Below are positions 8,489-15,959 of a DNA stretch of 49,016 nucleotides, in pieces. The translations under genes were made by a program, and so were the position numbers. The number at the start of each line of letters is the position of its first letter. The stretch's first letter is position 1. The DNA comes from DATBGS01 sp036557885. GTDB taxonomy: Bacteria; Chloroflexota; Ktedonobacteria; Ktedonobacterales; DATBGS01. Under the pieces are notes generated by a model. It made no database searches. It saw nothing but the letters and a program-made list of their open reading frames with translations, and was not told where the DNA came from. Location of the stretch: NCBI GenBank assembly GCA_036557885.1, contig DATBGS010000103.1, positions 1-49,016 of the forward strand, given 5' to 3'.

Positions 8489-10240
8489 CTATTTGCTGCC
8501 GGTCCAGGTGCCCTGGGCAGTGTTGCGGAACAGCGAGGAAAAGTGGATACCTCGCTGGCAGGGCGCGTTGAACGCCGCGCGGCGGTAGGTGCCATTGATG
8601 TTAGAGGCATCCGTAAAGGTTCCGTCAAACTGCCCATAGACATAGAAGCCTCGCACTGTGCAGGTATCTCCATCGGAAAGAGTGAATTTATCGCTGACTG
8701 CCGTCTCGGTATAGGTGAGATGTCCGCTTTTGTAGGTGCCCTTGCAAGAAAACACCACCGTCTCGGTATATGTCACCCCGCTGCTTACCGAGCCAGTAAA
8801 AGTGTGCGGCTGCCCATCATCGTCTGGGCCGCACACGGTGCCTCCTGCCGGGTCGGGCTGACCGGTGATGTTCAGCCCCTGCGTGAAGCTGGCATCGTCG
8901 CCCTGCGAATCTTTAGCGCTGACGTTGACGATCAGGGTAAATGATTCATTATCGGCAGGCGCCCCTTTGGGGCCAGGCGTGCCCGCCACCCCCTGCGGCA
9001 CGATCACCACCTGGGCGCCGCTTTTCGTTTGGTTGCCCTGGGCGTCTTTGGCGGTGAAGGTGTGCTGAGCCTGCGACCAATCTGTGCCTATGGTAATGTC
9101 CACCTGCACGCGCCCGTGATCGTCGCTGGTGATGGGCGCTTGCCCGGCCAGGGGGTTGCCATCCAGCAGCAGCGTGATCTGGGAGCTAAGCGCAAAGCGT
9201 TTGCCCATCAAGGTGAACGTGGTGCCTGCCGAGCCAGCAGGCGTATTGCCCTGCTGATACTGGCTCGTTATGGTGAGCATCGGGGCCGCCAGCACCACGA
9301 CGGCGACGGCGTTTTTGGGGCCGTTATCTTTGCCATCTTTGGCCGATAACATGTGCTGGCCCAGCAGCCAATCATCGGTGATGGTGAGGTCAGCGGCAAA
9401 GCTGCCGTTGTCGTCGGTCTGGACGGTTGGCGTCCCTTGCAGGCTCTTGCCGTCCAGGAAAAAGGTGATGAGCGAGCGAGAGGTGTAGTTTGCCCCGCTG
9501 ACATGCAGCTTGGTATCGGGCGCGCCCGCCGGATTGGAGCCGCTTTGTGTCGGCCCGGTGACGGAGAGCGTTGGAGTGGGGCGCGTCAGCAGAAAAGCAG
9601 CGGCACCACCGCCGCCCAGGATGATCAAAGCCACCAGGACTATCGCCGCGATGATGAAAGGACGACGCGAGCGCGGCGCTTGCGGTTTGCTGATGCCTGG
9701 CGGGGGCATGGTGTAGCGCGGGCCTGTCCCCGGAAATGGCGGCGCGCCTCCCGCCGGATAGGGGTTGCTGCCAGCCTGCCAGCCTGGGGGCGGCCCAGAC
9801 ATGGTTGGGAAGTTGCCCTGCGGGTCGGTCATGCCAGGTTGGTAGGGCGGCGGCCTCTGGACCCACTCCGGGGGCGGCGGTGGTGTGAGGATTTCTTCCT
9901 GATTCCACGCCTGCTCAGAGGCCGGATACGCGGGAGTGGCAGGCTGGTTCTGCCAGCGCGAGGGCGGTGGCGGCGTGGGCGTGGGCTGCGAATTGGTGGT
10001 TGACCGCCGTGTCGCCTGATCGCCAGTGGAGTTGAGCGGCAGCCCACAGTTCCGGCAATACGGGTCGGTGGATGCGGCGAGCGTCCCACAACGAGGACAG
10101 GGGGCAGCCCCAACGGTGCCCAGGTTGGACCCGGCCATTGTCGCCTGGTCAAACTCGGCCAGGGGCTGCATGCGCCCGCAGTTCTGACATACACGGTCCC
10201 CTGGAGCAAGGGGAGCCTGACAATAGACGCAATATTCCAT
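8489..10240 (-). CDS. Zinc-ribbon, single-pass membrane protein with kinase-type ectodomain
   Basis: 583 residues from the second ATG; an earlier ATG lies at 10244-10246, but AAGGA sits 9 nt before this one. Two zinc ribbons open the protein (CVYCQ...CQNCG and CPRCG...CRNCG). A Pro/Gln-rich linker covers ~60-185, and one membrane segment (FIIAAIVLVALIILGGGGAAAFLL) ~190-215. The outer part has two beta-sandwich repeats (ITFFLDG and ITLLLDG cores), then TPGPKGAP and the same four-cysteine C-terminal domain found in the neighbouring kinase. There is no catalytic domain. It begins a few bases after the stop of the upstream paralogue and its Shine-Dalgarno overlaps that stop, so the pair is an operon. 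I infer a partner, substrate or scaffold of the kinase. Function is not established. Confidence 0.88.
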   Translation of the reverse strand: MEYCVYCQAPLAPGDRVCQNCGRMQPLAEFDQATMAGSNLGTVGAAPCPRCGTLAASTDPYCRNCGLPLNSTGDQATRRSTTNSQPTPTPPPPSRWQNQPATPAYPASEQAWNQEEILTPPPPPEWVQRPPPYQPGMTDPQGNFPTMSGPPPGWQAGSNPYPAGGAPPFPGTGPRYTMPPPGISKPQAPRSRRPFIIAAIVLVALIILGGGGAAAFLLTRPTPTLSVTGPTQSGSNPAGAPDTKLHVSGANYTSRSLITFFLDGKSLQGTPTVQTDDNGSFAADLTITDDWLLGQHMLSAKDGKDNGPKNAVAVVVLAAPMLTITSQYQQGNTPAGSAGTTFTLMGKRFALSSQITLLLDGNPLAGQAPITSDDHGRVQVDITIGTDWSQAQHTFTAKDAQGNQTKSGAQVVIVPQGVAGTPGPKGAPADNESFTLIVNVSAKDSQGDDASFTQGLNITGQPDPAGGTVCGPDDDGQPHTFTGSVSSGVTYTETVVFSCKGTYKSGHLTYTETAVSDKFTLSDGDTCTVRGFYVYGQFDGTFTDASNINGTYRRAAFNAPCQRGIHFSSLFRNTAQGTWTGSK

Positions 10241-10253
10241 TATCATCCGTCCT

Positions 10254-12125
10254 TTATGCAGAGGGTGTAGCGGTGGCCGTCCAGTTGTCTTGTTGGGCGT
10301 TTGTGCCCCGCAACTGGTAACCCTGCGTACAACTCAGCGTCAGCGCGTCAGCACTCCAGGTGCCGCTGATGTCGGTGGCGCTGCTGAACGTCCCGCTGAG
10401 CGATTGGATGGTCCTGGGCACATTTCCCTGGCAGGTGACACCGTTGGAAAGCGCAAAGGTATCGTTCACGGCTGTTTCCACATAGGTGAGCTTGCCACTT
10501 TTATAGGTGCCGGTGCAGCTAAACGTGATCGTTTCGTGGTAGGTGACGCCGTTGGGCTGGCCGGTGTTCGCGTCAATGATTGGCCCATCCTGCGACGACG
10601 TTCCGCCGGTATCGCGGTCCTGGCAGACCGTACCACCAGTGGCGTCAGACTTGCCGACGACCTTGAGGGTATCGGGAAAGTACCAGAATCCGGCGTTAGT
10701 GATGTCAACCGCAACGGTAAAGTTGGCATCATCGGGCGGGGCACCACCGGGGCCAGGCGTGTGCGCCGTGCCAGGGGCCACAATCACGATGGTGACGCCT
10801 TTTTGGGTGTTGTAGCCTTTGGCATCTTTCGCGTAGAGAGTATGGGGGCTGACGGTCCAGGCTTCGGTGATGTTTATCGCTTTGGTGAAGTTGCCATCGG
10901 CGTCGCTCTGAATCGTGGGTTGTTCTCCGGGCAGGGGCTTGTTATTATCAAGCGTCAGGGTGATGAGAGACGAGTGCGAAAAATCCTTGCCTGTGACCTG
11001 CAAGGTTGTTCCGGCGCTGCCTGCTGCTTTATCGGCCACATGGTACTTGCTGGCGACTTGAATGACGGGATTGGGGCGCGTCACCGCGTAGACGGTGGCC
11101 GCGCCGCTGACTACTACCGCTGTTGCGACGACTGCGCTGATGACTTTCGCCTGCACCGTGCCCCAGAGCTTGTAGCCCAGGCCACGCGCTGCCGTGTGGC
11201 CGACGCCTGTGATTGGCGGCGCACCTGTTGGGGGCGCTCCAGCGGGGGGCAGCGTGTATGGTGGCTGCGGCCAGCCTGGGAAATGGGGCGGCGCGGACTG
11301 TGGGAAACCGCCAGGGGGCGGCGCAGACATGCCCGGCGCGCCTACCTGTGCTCCTGGGGGCATGCCGGGCATACCGGGCATGCCAGGCGCGCCCATTTGC
11401 GGCCCGGCAGGAATCCCTGGTACCCCTGGCGCGCCCATCTGTGGTCCAGCGGGGATGCCTGGTACCCCTGGCGCACCTATCTGTGGTCCAGCGGGGATGC
11501 CAGGCATGCCCGGCGCGCCCTGCGCCCAGGCGGGAGCGGTGGACATCCCCGGTACGAGTGGCCCTGAAAACTGCATAGGCTCGGCGGGGCCAACCAGCGG
11601 AAGCGGCCCAAGCACGACCCCCGAACGGCGCTGTTCCTCTTCTGCTGGCGGAGGCTGGCTTGCCATCGGCAGCACTGGCGGGGGCTGGCTTGCTATCGGC
11701 TGCACAGGTGGAAGCTGATCTGCTTTTGGCAGCACTGTTGGGGGAAAGGTTTCCCCCAGGTCATCAATGGCGAGTGCTGGTGTCCCCATCTGCGCAGCAG
11801 GTGACTGAAGCGCTCCCGACGACACAGCAGGCAGCGGGGCTGCTACTGGCACAGCAGGCGACTGGGGCGTCGCGCCTTGCCCGGCGGCTGGCTGCGCTTC
11901 CATTGGCTGGCTGAAGGACTGGCCGCAGCGCCCACAAAAGCGCGCCCAGGCGGGTAATTCCAGGCCACAAGAAGGGCAGGGTTTATACAATATCTGGGTG
12001 GGCACATCGGGAATGGACCCACTTGTGGGCGCGCTCGCTGCCTTCTCCGGCTGCATCTGCCCGCATTGGCGGCAGAAACGCCCGGTGGCATCGAGTTCAC
12101 CCTGGCAAAAAACACAGCGGTCCAT
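10254..12125 (-). CDS. Zinc-ribbon membrane protein with collagen-like linker, paralogue of the next gene
   Basis: 623 residues. Two zinc ribbons (CVFCQ...CRQCG at ~4-24, CPSCG...CGRCG at ~51-70) are followed by a very long Pro/Gly/Gln linker. That linker contains a collagen-like array of 14-residue units (GAPGVPGIPAGPQM) near residues 204-245. A membrane segment at ~326-347 (VISAVVATAVVVSGAATVYAV) leads to one beta-sandwich repeat (ITLTLDN core), then TPGPGGAP and the four-cysteine terminal domain shared with the two downstream genes. The start has GAGAGG 6 nt upstream, and a promoter candidate lies at 12196-12224, so this is probably the first gene of the cluster. The collagen-like stretch lies on the same side of the membrane as the zinc ribbons, presumably the cytoplasm. 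Function unknown. Confidence 0.88.
   Translation of the reverse strand: MDRCVFCQGELDATGRFCRQCGQMQPEKAASAPTSGSIPDVPTQILYKPCPSCGLELPAWARFCGRCGQSFSQPMEAQPAAGQGATPQSPAVPVAAPLPAVSSGALQSPAAQMGTPALAIDDLGETFPPTVLPKADQLPPVQPIASQPPPVLPMASQPPPAEEEQRRSGVVLGPLPLVGPAEPMQFSGPLVPGMSTAPAWAQGAPGMPGIPAGPQIGAPGVPGIPAGPQMGAPGVPGIPAGPQMGAPGMPGMPGMPPGAQVGAPGMSAPPPGGFPQSAPPHFPGWPQPPYTLPPAGAPPTGAPPITGVGHTAARGLGYKLWGTVQAKVISAVVATAVVVSGAATVYAVTRPNPVIQVASKYHVADKAAGSAGTTLQVTGKDFSHSSLITLTLDNNKPLPGEQPTIQSDADGNFTKAINITEAWTVSPHTLYAKDAKGYNTQKGVTIVIVAPGTAHTPGPGGAPPDDANFTVAVDITNAGFWYFPDTLKVVGKSDATGGTVCQDRDTGGTSSQDGPIIDANTGQPNGVTYHETITFSCTGTYKSGKLTYVETAVNDTFALSNGVTCQGNVPRTIQSLSGTFSSATDISGTWSADALTLSCTQGYQLRGTNAQQDNWTATATPSA
11389..11514 (-). 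repeat. Three 42-bp tandem repeats coding the collagen-like array
   Basis: Units start at 11389, 11431 and 11473, nearly identical at DNA level, each coding 14 residues (GAPGVPGIPAGPQM type). A partial, diverged unit continues on the 11340-11388 side. The high DNA identity suggests recent expansion by slippage or unequal crossing over. Confidence 0.85.
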
Positions 12126-12195
12126 GATTGCCTCTCTTGTTGCACACAGGTTCTTCTTACCTGGCTAAAGATACGTTTCTCTATCTCAGGCATTC

Positions 12196-12224
12196 ATTGT
12201 AAGAGATTTCAGGTGGCAAGTAAA
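12196..12224 (-). promoter_or_regulatory. Candidate promoter of the zinc-ribbon/kinase cluster
   Basis: On the minus strand TTTACT (12219-12224) and TACAAT (12196-12201) are separated by 17 bp. It lies 71 bp upstream of the 623-residue protein's ATG and reads toward it. Confidence 0.5.
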
Positions 12225-12279
12225 GGGATGTTCCCCCCTCTTCCTGGTCAGGGCAGGCAAGACGCTTGCCCGCTGCACG

Positions 12280-12342
12280 GCAGCGCCGCGTGTAGCTCCG
12301 ACGTCTCGTCGGGCCGTTCCCCGGCACGGAGGCCGGGGCTAC
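12280..12342 (+). repeat. Two-hairpin GTAGC...GCTAC dispersed repeat, copy 1
   Basis: Order of parts: GCAGCGCCGC lead, GTAGC, hairpin CCGACG/CGTCGG, linker GGCCGT, hairpin CCCCGGC/GCCGGGG, GCTAC. A second copy at 28561-28628 keeps the layout and linker while both stems differ with pairing preserved. It lies between the zinc-ribbon gene and the 3' end of the frameshifted gene, in an otherwise featureless 239-bp gap. Confidence 0.75.
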
Positions 12343-12364
12343 CCCACAGGGGCACGGCAAGCAT

Positions 12365-13169
12365 TTAGACTCTGCCGCGTGGCTGTTGGCCTTCGGGCCA
12401 GGGCTGCTTGCGGTCAGCGGGCGGCTGCGCAGGGAGTTCGCCCGCTCGCCAGCGGCGAATCAATGGGACAAATGGTTCTGGCGGCGTGCCTTCGCGCTCC
12501 CCCGCTTGTTTGAGGATGCGCCAGAGTTCCGCTTCCTCGGCCAGGGTGATCGGCACTTCCTCAAACCACTCTTTGGCGGCTCTGGTGAAGGTGTCTTTGC
12601 CCAGAAAGGCTTCCCACCCAGAACGCAGCGCCCAGCGCAGACACAACAAGGCGAACCAGGAGGTGGTCAACCTGCGCAGCGCCACAAAGAGCGTTTGCAT
12701 GTTGAGCAGAGCGATGCCCACCGCGAGGTGGCACGCCAGCCAGTAGCGCTCCAGGTGGTCTTCATAGGCGGCCTGCGCTTCTAAGGTCAGCCGAATCAGC
12801 CGGGGCATTTCTTGCTTCATCATCTGGCACAAGGGGGCGATCTGCCGAGGCAGCTTGTTGGCGTCCAGCGGTTGCACGGCAAAGTCGCGGCGGTGAAAGC
12901 GTTGGGGGTTTCCGGCGCCCGCCCAGCGCGCGTTTGCCCTGGCGCAGGCGCTTGTGAATGGTGGTGACGATGTAGGGCAGGTGATGGCTGAGCATGGCCG
13001 CGCCAGAGTGGTCGTCGTGGAAGTGGCGCGTGTCCAGGTGGACGCTCAGCACGCCCACCGCGTTGCCGATGGACGCGGGATCGGGCAGGTTGAGGGTGGG
13101 GTAGCGGTTGAGAAAATACGCCAGGGGATAACGCCAGTCAGGAGGCAGCAGGGGATGATGGGCAGCCAT
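12365..13169 (-). pseudogene. Frameshifted member of an unknown protein family
   Basis: Two overlapping minus-strand frames together make one protein. The N-terminal part (MAAHHPLLPPDWRYPLAYF, start 13169) runs sensibly to IHKRLRQGKRAL near 12920 and then turns into low-quality sequence. The next frame becomes sensible from GNPQRFHRRDFAVQPLDAN at about 12905 and continues to the stop at 12365. A single indel in the run GGGCGGGCGCCGG or CCCCC (about 12903-12925) would restore a ~260-residue protein. Its C-terminus (PFVPLIRRWRAGELPAQPP) matches the end of the intact protein at 27582-28502 (PFAHLIAAWERGELVLPP), and both genes share an upstream block. Either a decayed copy or a sequencing indel. 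Function unknown. Confidence 0.6.
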
Positions 13170-13318
13170 TGGGCAGCACCTTTCTCGTCCCTCTCAAGGG
13201 ACGTCTGGGAACTGTCCCGCGAGCCACAGCCTGACTCCGATTCTGCTGTCTCTTCAGGAAGCAGCAGGGTGGGGGCAAAGCGGCAGAAGCAGCTACAATG
13301 CACCCACTTTCCGCGCTG

Positions 13319-13394
13319 GTTGGGCCAGGCGGGGAGTGCTGTGGCGCGGGGCGTGTTTACTACACACCTGCGTCAGCCGTTTCGTATTCAATTG
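13319..13394 (-). promoter_or_regulatory. Conserved upstream block of the unknown family, copy 1
   Basis: On the minus strand this reads CAATTGAATAC, then GACGCAGGTGT, CCCCGCGCCAC, and GCCTGG. The same words in the same order occur at 28731-28813, upstream of the intact relative. It lies 150-225 bp upstream of the frameshifted gene. Likely a shared promoter/leader or part of a duplicated unit. 13170-13318 shows nothing else I can name. Confidence 0.5.
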
Positions 13395-13530
13395 AAGGTG
13401 ATGAGGAAAACGCCAAACGAAGCGGATAACGAGATAGAGAGATTATAACCGAGAGGGCGCCGAAAGTCAAGCCTGTAGGACCGTATTCCCCCGGCAGGGT
13501 GGCGTATACCAAAGGAGGCTGGCGGTTAAA

Positions 13531-13653
13531 AGCCGCGCCTAAGGGCCTGCGGGCCACAAAGTCCGCCTGCGCGGACTCCCCACCCCAGGTATGCCAGCAT
13601 TCGTCCTAACCCGCGCAGGCGGGTTTTGCGGCGGAACGCCCATAGGCGCGGCT
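13531..13653. repeat. Long palindromic repeat upstream of alaS
   Basis: Outer arms 13531-13546 (AGCCGCGCCTAAGGGC) and 13638-13653 pair with one mismatch. Inside are a small perfect hairpin (GTCCGC-CTGC-GCGGAC, 13561-13576) and CCCGCGCAGGCGGG. The last word, an inverted GGCCTGCGGGCCAC-like word, and GATCTTTAGTCGCCAG (13668-13683) recur at 35081-35138. Confidence 0.65.
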
Positions 13654-13687
13654 TGCCCCCTCTGGGGGATCTTTAGTCGCCAGCCGC

Positions 13688-13717
13688 TTGACCATCCACC
13701 AGCCCAGGTGATATACT
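13688..13717 (+). promoter_or_regulatory. alaS: Promoter of the alaS T-box transcript
   Basis: TTGACC at 13688-13693 and TATACT at 13712-13717 with an 18-bp spacer, a strong sigma-A type match. Transcription would start near 13724, just before the T-box leader. Confidence 0.75.
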
Positions 13718-13750
13718 AGGAGCACCTAGCAACAACTTCATCCAACACAA

Positions 13751-13990
13751 CCGATGAAGGGGACAAAGCGCACCAGACGCCAGACCAGCGAGCCAGGGGC
13801 AGTGGAAGCCTGGCAGGGCAGACGAGGCGCACGCCAACCTGGAGGTTGTACGGTTGCTCGCCGTTATCTGAGCGCCCGATGTCGCAGCAGCAGAGTCGGG
13901 ACAGAGTGGGAGTTTTAGCAACTCCAAGCGAGGTGGTAACACGGGCTTTCCAGCCCGCCCTCAGAGAACATCTGAGGGCGGGCTTTTTGT
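13751..13990 (+). promoter_or_regulatory. T-box riboswitch leader of alaS
   Basis: The leader has the standard order of T-box parts. The Stem I base is GATGAAGGGGACAAAG (13753 on). The Stem I distal loops are AGCGAGCC and CAGTGGAAGCC (13788-13810). The T-box sequence is GCGAGGTGGTAACACGG at 13929-13944, and the terminator hairpin follows. Uncharged tRNA-Ala would bind the leader and stabilise the antiterminator, letting alaS be transcribed when charged tRNA is scarce. The T-box core is slightly divergent (GGTGGTAACACGG against the usual GGTGGTACCACGG form). I cannot fix which Ala triplet is the specifier by eye. Confidence 0.9.
13952..13990 (+). terminator. Regulatory intrinsic terminator of the alaS T-box
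   Basis: A perfect 14-bp stem (13952-13965 with 13971-13984) with loop GAACA, followed by TTTTTG. The 5' arm would be partly captured by the T-box antiterminator. Confidence 0.92.
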
Positions 13991-14021
13991 TTGTGGTTAG
14001 CATGTAAGAAAGGAATAACCT

Positions 14022-15815
14022 ATGACCGGAGAAGAATTAAGGCAATCATTTCTGAACTTCTTTGCGGAGCGCGGGCATGCCATCATCCCCTCAGCGCCGC
14101 TCGTCCCTGAAAACGACCCGACGGTGCTCTTTACCACCGCCGGAATGCACCCGCTGGTGCCCTATCTGCTGGGCGAGGCGCATCCCAAGGGCAGGCGGCT
14201 GGCGAACGTGCAAAAGTGCCTGCGCACCGACGACATCGAAGAGGTAGGCGACATCAGCCACAACACCTTTTTTGAGATGCTGGGCTTCTGGTCGCTGGGT
14301 GACTACTGGAAAGAGCATTCGCTGCGCTGGACGCTGGAATGGTTTACGCGCGTGCTGGGCCTGGAGCAAGAGCGCATCTCCGTGACGGTCTTTGCCGGGG
14401 ACAGCGACGCGCCGCGCGACGATGAAGCGGTGCAGGTCTGGCTGGGGCTGGGCATCCCCCAGGAGCGCATTTATTACCTGCCCAAGAAAGATAACTGGTG
14501 GGGGCCAGCGGGCAAGACCGGACCCTGCGGGCCAGATTCCGAGCTGTTTTACGACACCGGGCGGCCCAAACACGGCCCGGAGTGCCAGCCGGGGTGCGGC
14601 TGCGGCAAATATATCGAGATTGGCAACAACGTCTTCATGCAGTACAACAAGACGGCAGAAGGCACGTATGAGCCGCTGACGCAGCGCAACATTGACGTGG
14701 GCCTGGGGCTGGAGCGCATCCTGTGCATGCTCAGCGGCACCGAGGATGTCTATACGACAGACCTGTTTTCGCCCAGCGTGGCGCGCATCCGCGAACTGCG
14801 CCAGAGCCAGCGCGGTAAGGCAATACTCTCGCCAGAGCAGGAGACACGCCAGACGCGCATCATTGCCGATCATCTGCGCGCAGCGACGTTTATCATTGCC
14901 GATGGCGTCGCGCCCAGCAACGTTGAGCAGGGCTACATCTGCCGCCGCCTGATACGTCGCGCAGTGCGCAGCGGGCACGAACTGGGCATCCAGGGCGTGT
15001 TTACGGCGCAGATCGCGCAGGTCGTCATTGAGCACTACAGCCAGAGCTATCCTGAACTCAAGCAGCTTCAGGAGCGCATCCTGGGCGAACTGAACCGCGA
15101 GGAGGAGCGCTTTAGCCAGACACTGGCGCGCGGCCTGCGCGAGTTCCAGAAGCTGGAGGAAGGCTTGCGCCAGAAGGGTGAGCAGGTCGTGCCGGGCGAG
15201 GCCGTCTTCCATCTCTTTGACACGTATGGCTTCCCGCCAACGCTGACGGCGGAACTGGCGCAGGAGCGCGACATGCGCGCCGATCTGGAGGGCTTCGAGC
15301 GGCTGTTTAAGGAGCACCAGGAGCGCTCGCGGGCGGCCAATCAAGAAAAGTTCAAGGGCGGGCTGGCTGACCACAGCGAGCGCACCACGCAGCTTCACAC
15401 GGCCACGCACCTGCTTCAGCAGGCGCTGCGCGATGTGCTGGGGGCGCATGTGCATCAGATGGGCAGCAACATCACCCAGGAACGGCTGCGCTTTGACTTT
15501 TCGCACCCCAAAAAGCTCACCCCAGACGAGGTGCGGCAGGTGGAGGAAATCGTCAACCGGCAGATTCAGCGCGACCTTCAGACCGATATGCACATCATGC
15601 CGCTGCAACAGGCGCTGGACAAGGGCGCGCTGGCCTTCTTTGGCGAGCGCTACGCCGATACTGTGAAAGTCTACAAGATTGGTGATTACTCGATGGAGGT
15701 CTGCGGCGGCCCGCATGTCGCGCGCACTGGCGGCATGGGGCGCTTCAAGATCACCAAGGTTGAGTCCATCGGCCAGGGTACGCAGAGGGTACGGGCGGAC
15801 TTGGTGGAGGGGTAG
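14022..15815 (+). CDS. alaS: Alanyl-tRNA synthetase, short form lacking the C-terminal C-Ala/DHHA1 domain
   Basis: 597 residues, against roughly 870 for the common bacterial enzyme. It joins alanine to tRNA-Ala. The class II catalytic core is intact: FTTAGMHPLVPYLLG, DISHNTFFEMLGFWSLGDYWKE, and motif 3 GLGLERI. A Cys-rich insert (PECQPGCGCGKY, ~190) sits in the core. The editing domain that hydrolyses mischarged Ser/Gly-tRNA is present, with its zinc ligands HTATH (459-463) and CGGPH (C561, H565). The protein ends ~32 residues later at a normal stop, with no C-Ala domain and no second ORF in any frame after it, so this is a natural short form rather than a frameshift. ATG preceded by AAAGGA. 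Controlled by the T-box upstream. Confidence 0.95.
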   Translation: MTGEELRQSFLNFFAERGHAIIPSAPLVPENDPTVLFTTAGMHPLVPYLLGEAHPKGRRLANVQKCLRTDDIEEVGDISHNTFFEMLGFWSLGDYWKEHSLRWTLEWFTRVLGLEQERISVTVFAGDSDAPRDDEAVQVWLGLGIPQERIYYLPKKDNWWGPAGKTGPCGPDSELFYDTGRPKHGPECQPGCGCGKYIEIGNNVFMQYNKTAEGTYEPLTQRNIDVGLGLERILCMLSGTEDVYTTDLFSPSVARIRELRQSQRGKAILSPEQETRQTRIIADHLRAATFIIADGVAPSNVEQGYICRRLIRRAVRSGHELGIQGVFTAQIAQVVIEHYSQSYPELKQLQERILGELNREEERFSQTLARGLREFQKLEEGLRQKGEQVVPGEAVFHLFDTYGFPPTLTAELAQERDMRADLEGFERLFKEHQERSRAANQEKFKGGLADHSERTTQLHTATHLLQQALRDVLGAHVHQMGSNITQERLRFDFSHPKKLTPDEVRQVEEIVNRQIQRDLQTDMHIMPLQQALDKGALAFFGERYADTVKVYKIGDYSMEVCGGPHVARTGGMGRFKITKVESIGQGTQRVRADLVEG

Positions 15816-15830
15816 GTGCCTGGCATCACA

Positions 15831-15887
15831 AACACGAGAGGGATCACGCCTCGCTGGACATCAGCGAAGCTTGCCCTCTCTCGTGTT
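15831..15887. terminator. Hairpin between convergent alaS and the Rpn-type gene
   Basis: AACACGAGAGGG (15831-15842) pairs with CCCTCTCTCGTGTT (15874-15887) with a small bulge; an inner GCTGGACATCAGC element lies in the loop. There is no U tract, so termination is only probable from its position. Confidence 0.5.
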
Positions 15888-15959
15888 GCTGGATCAGAAT
15901 AAGTGCATGCTTCTTGCGCCGAGAACTTCCGTCTGGCTGGGCAAGCACGCATACAGGCG

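Noticed and set aside
14091..15716. Long minus-strand ORF (541 codons) opposite alaS
   Set aside because: It lies wholly inside alaS on the other strand, has no family features or ribosome-binding site, and reflects high-GC codon use. The same applies to long opposite-strand ORFs at 24357-25832, 45937-46959, 3145-4224, 4378-5421 and 30126-31262.
14022..15815. alaS truncated by frameshift
   Set aside because: The sequence after the stop shows no DHHA1-like coding in any frame, and a hairpin and a convergent gene follow, so the short length appears natural.
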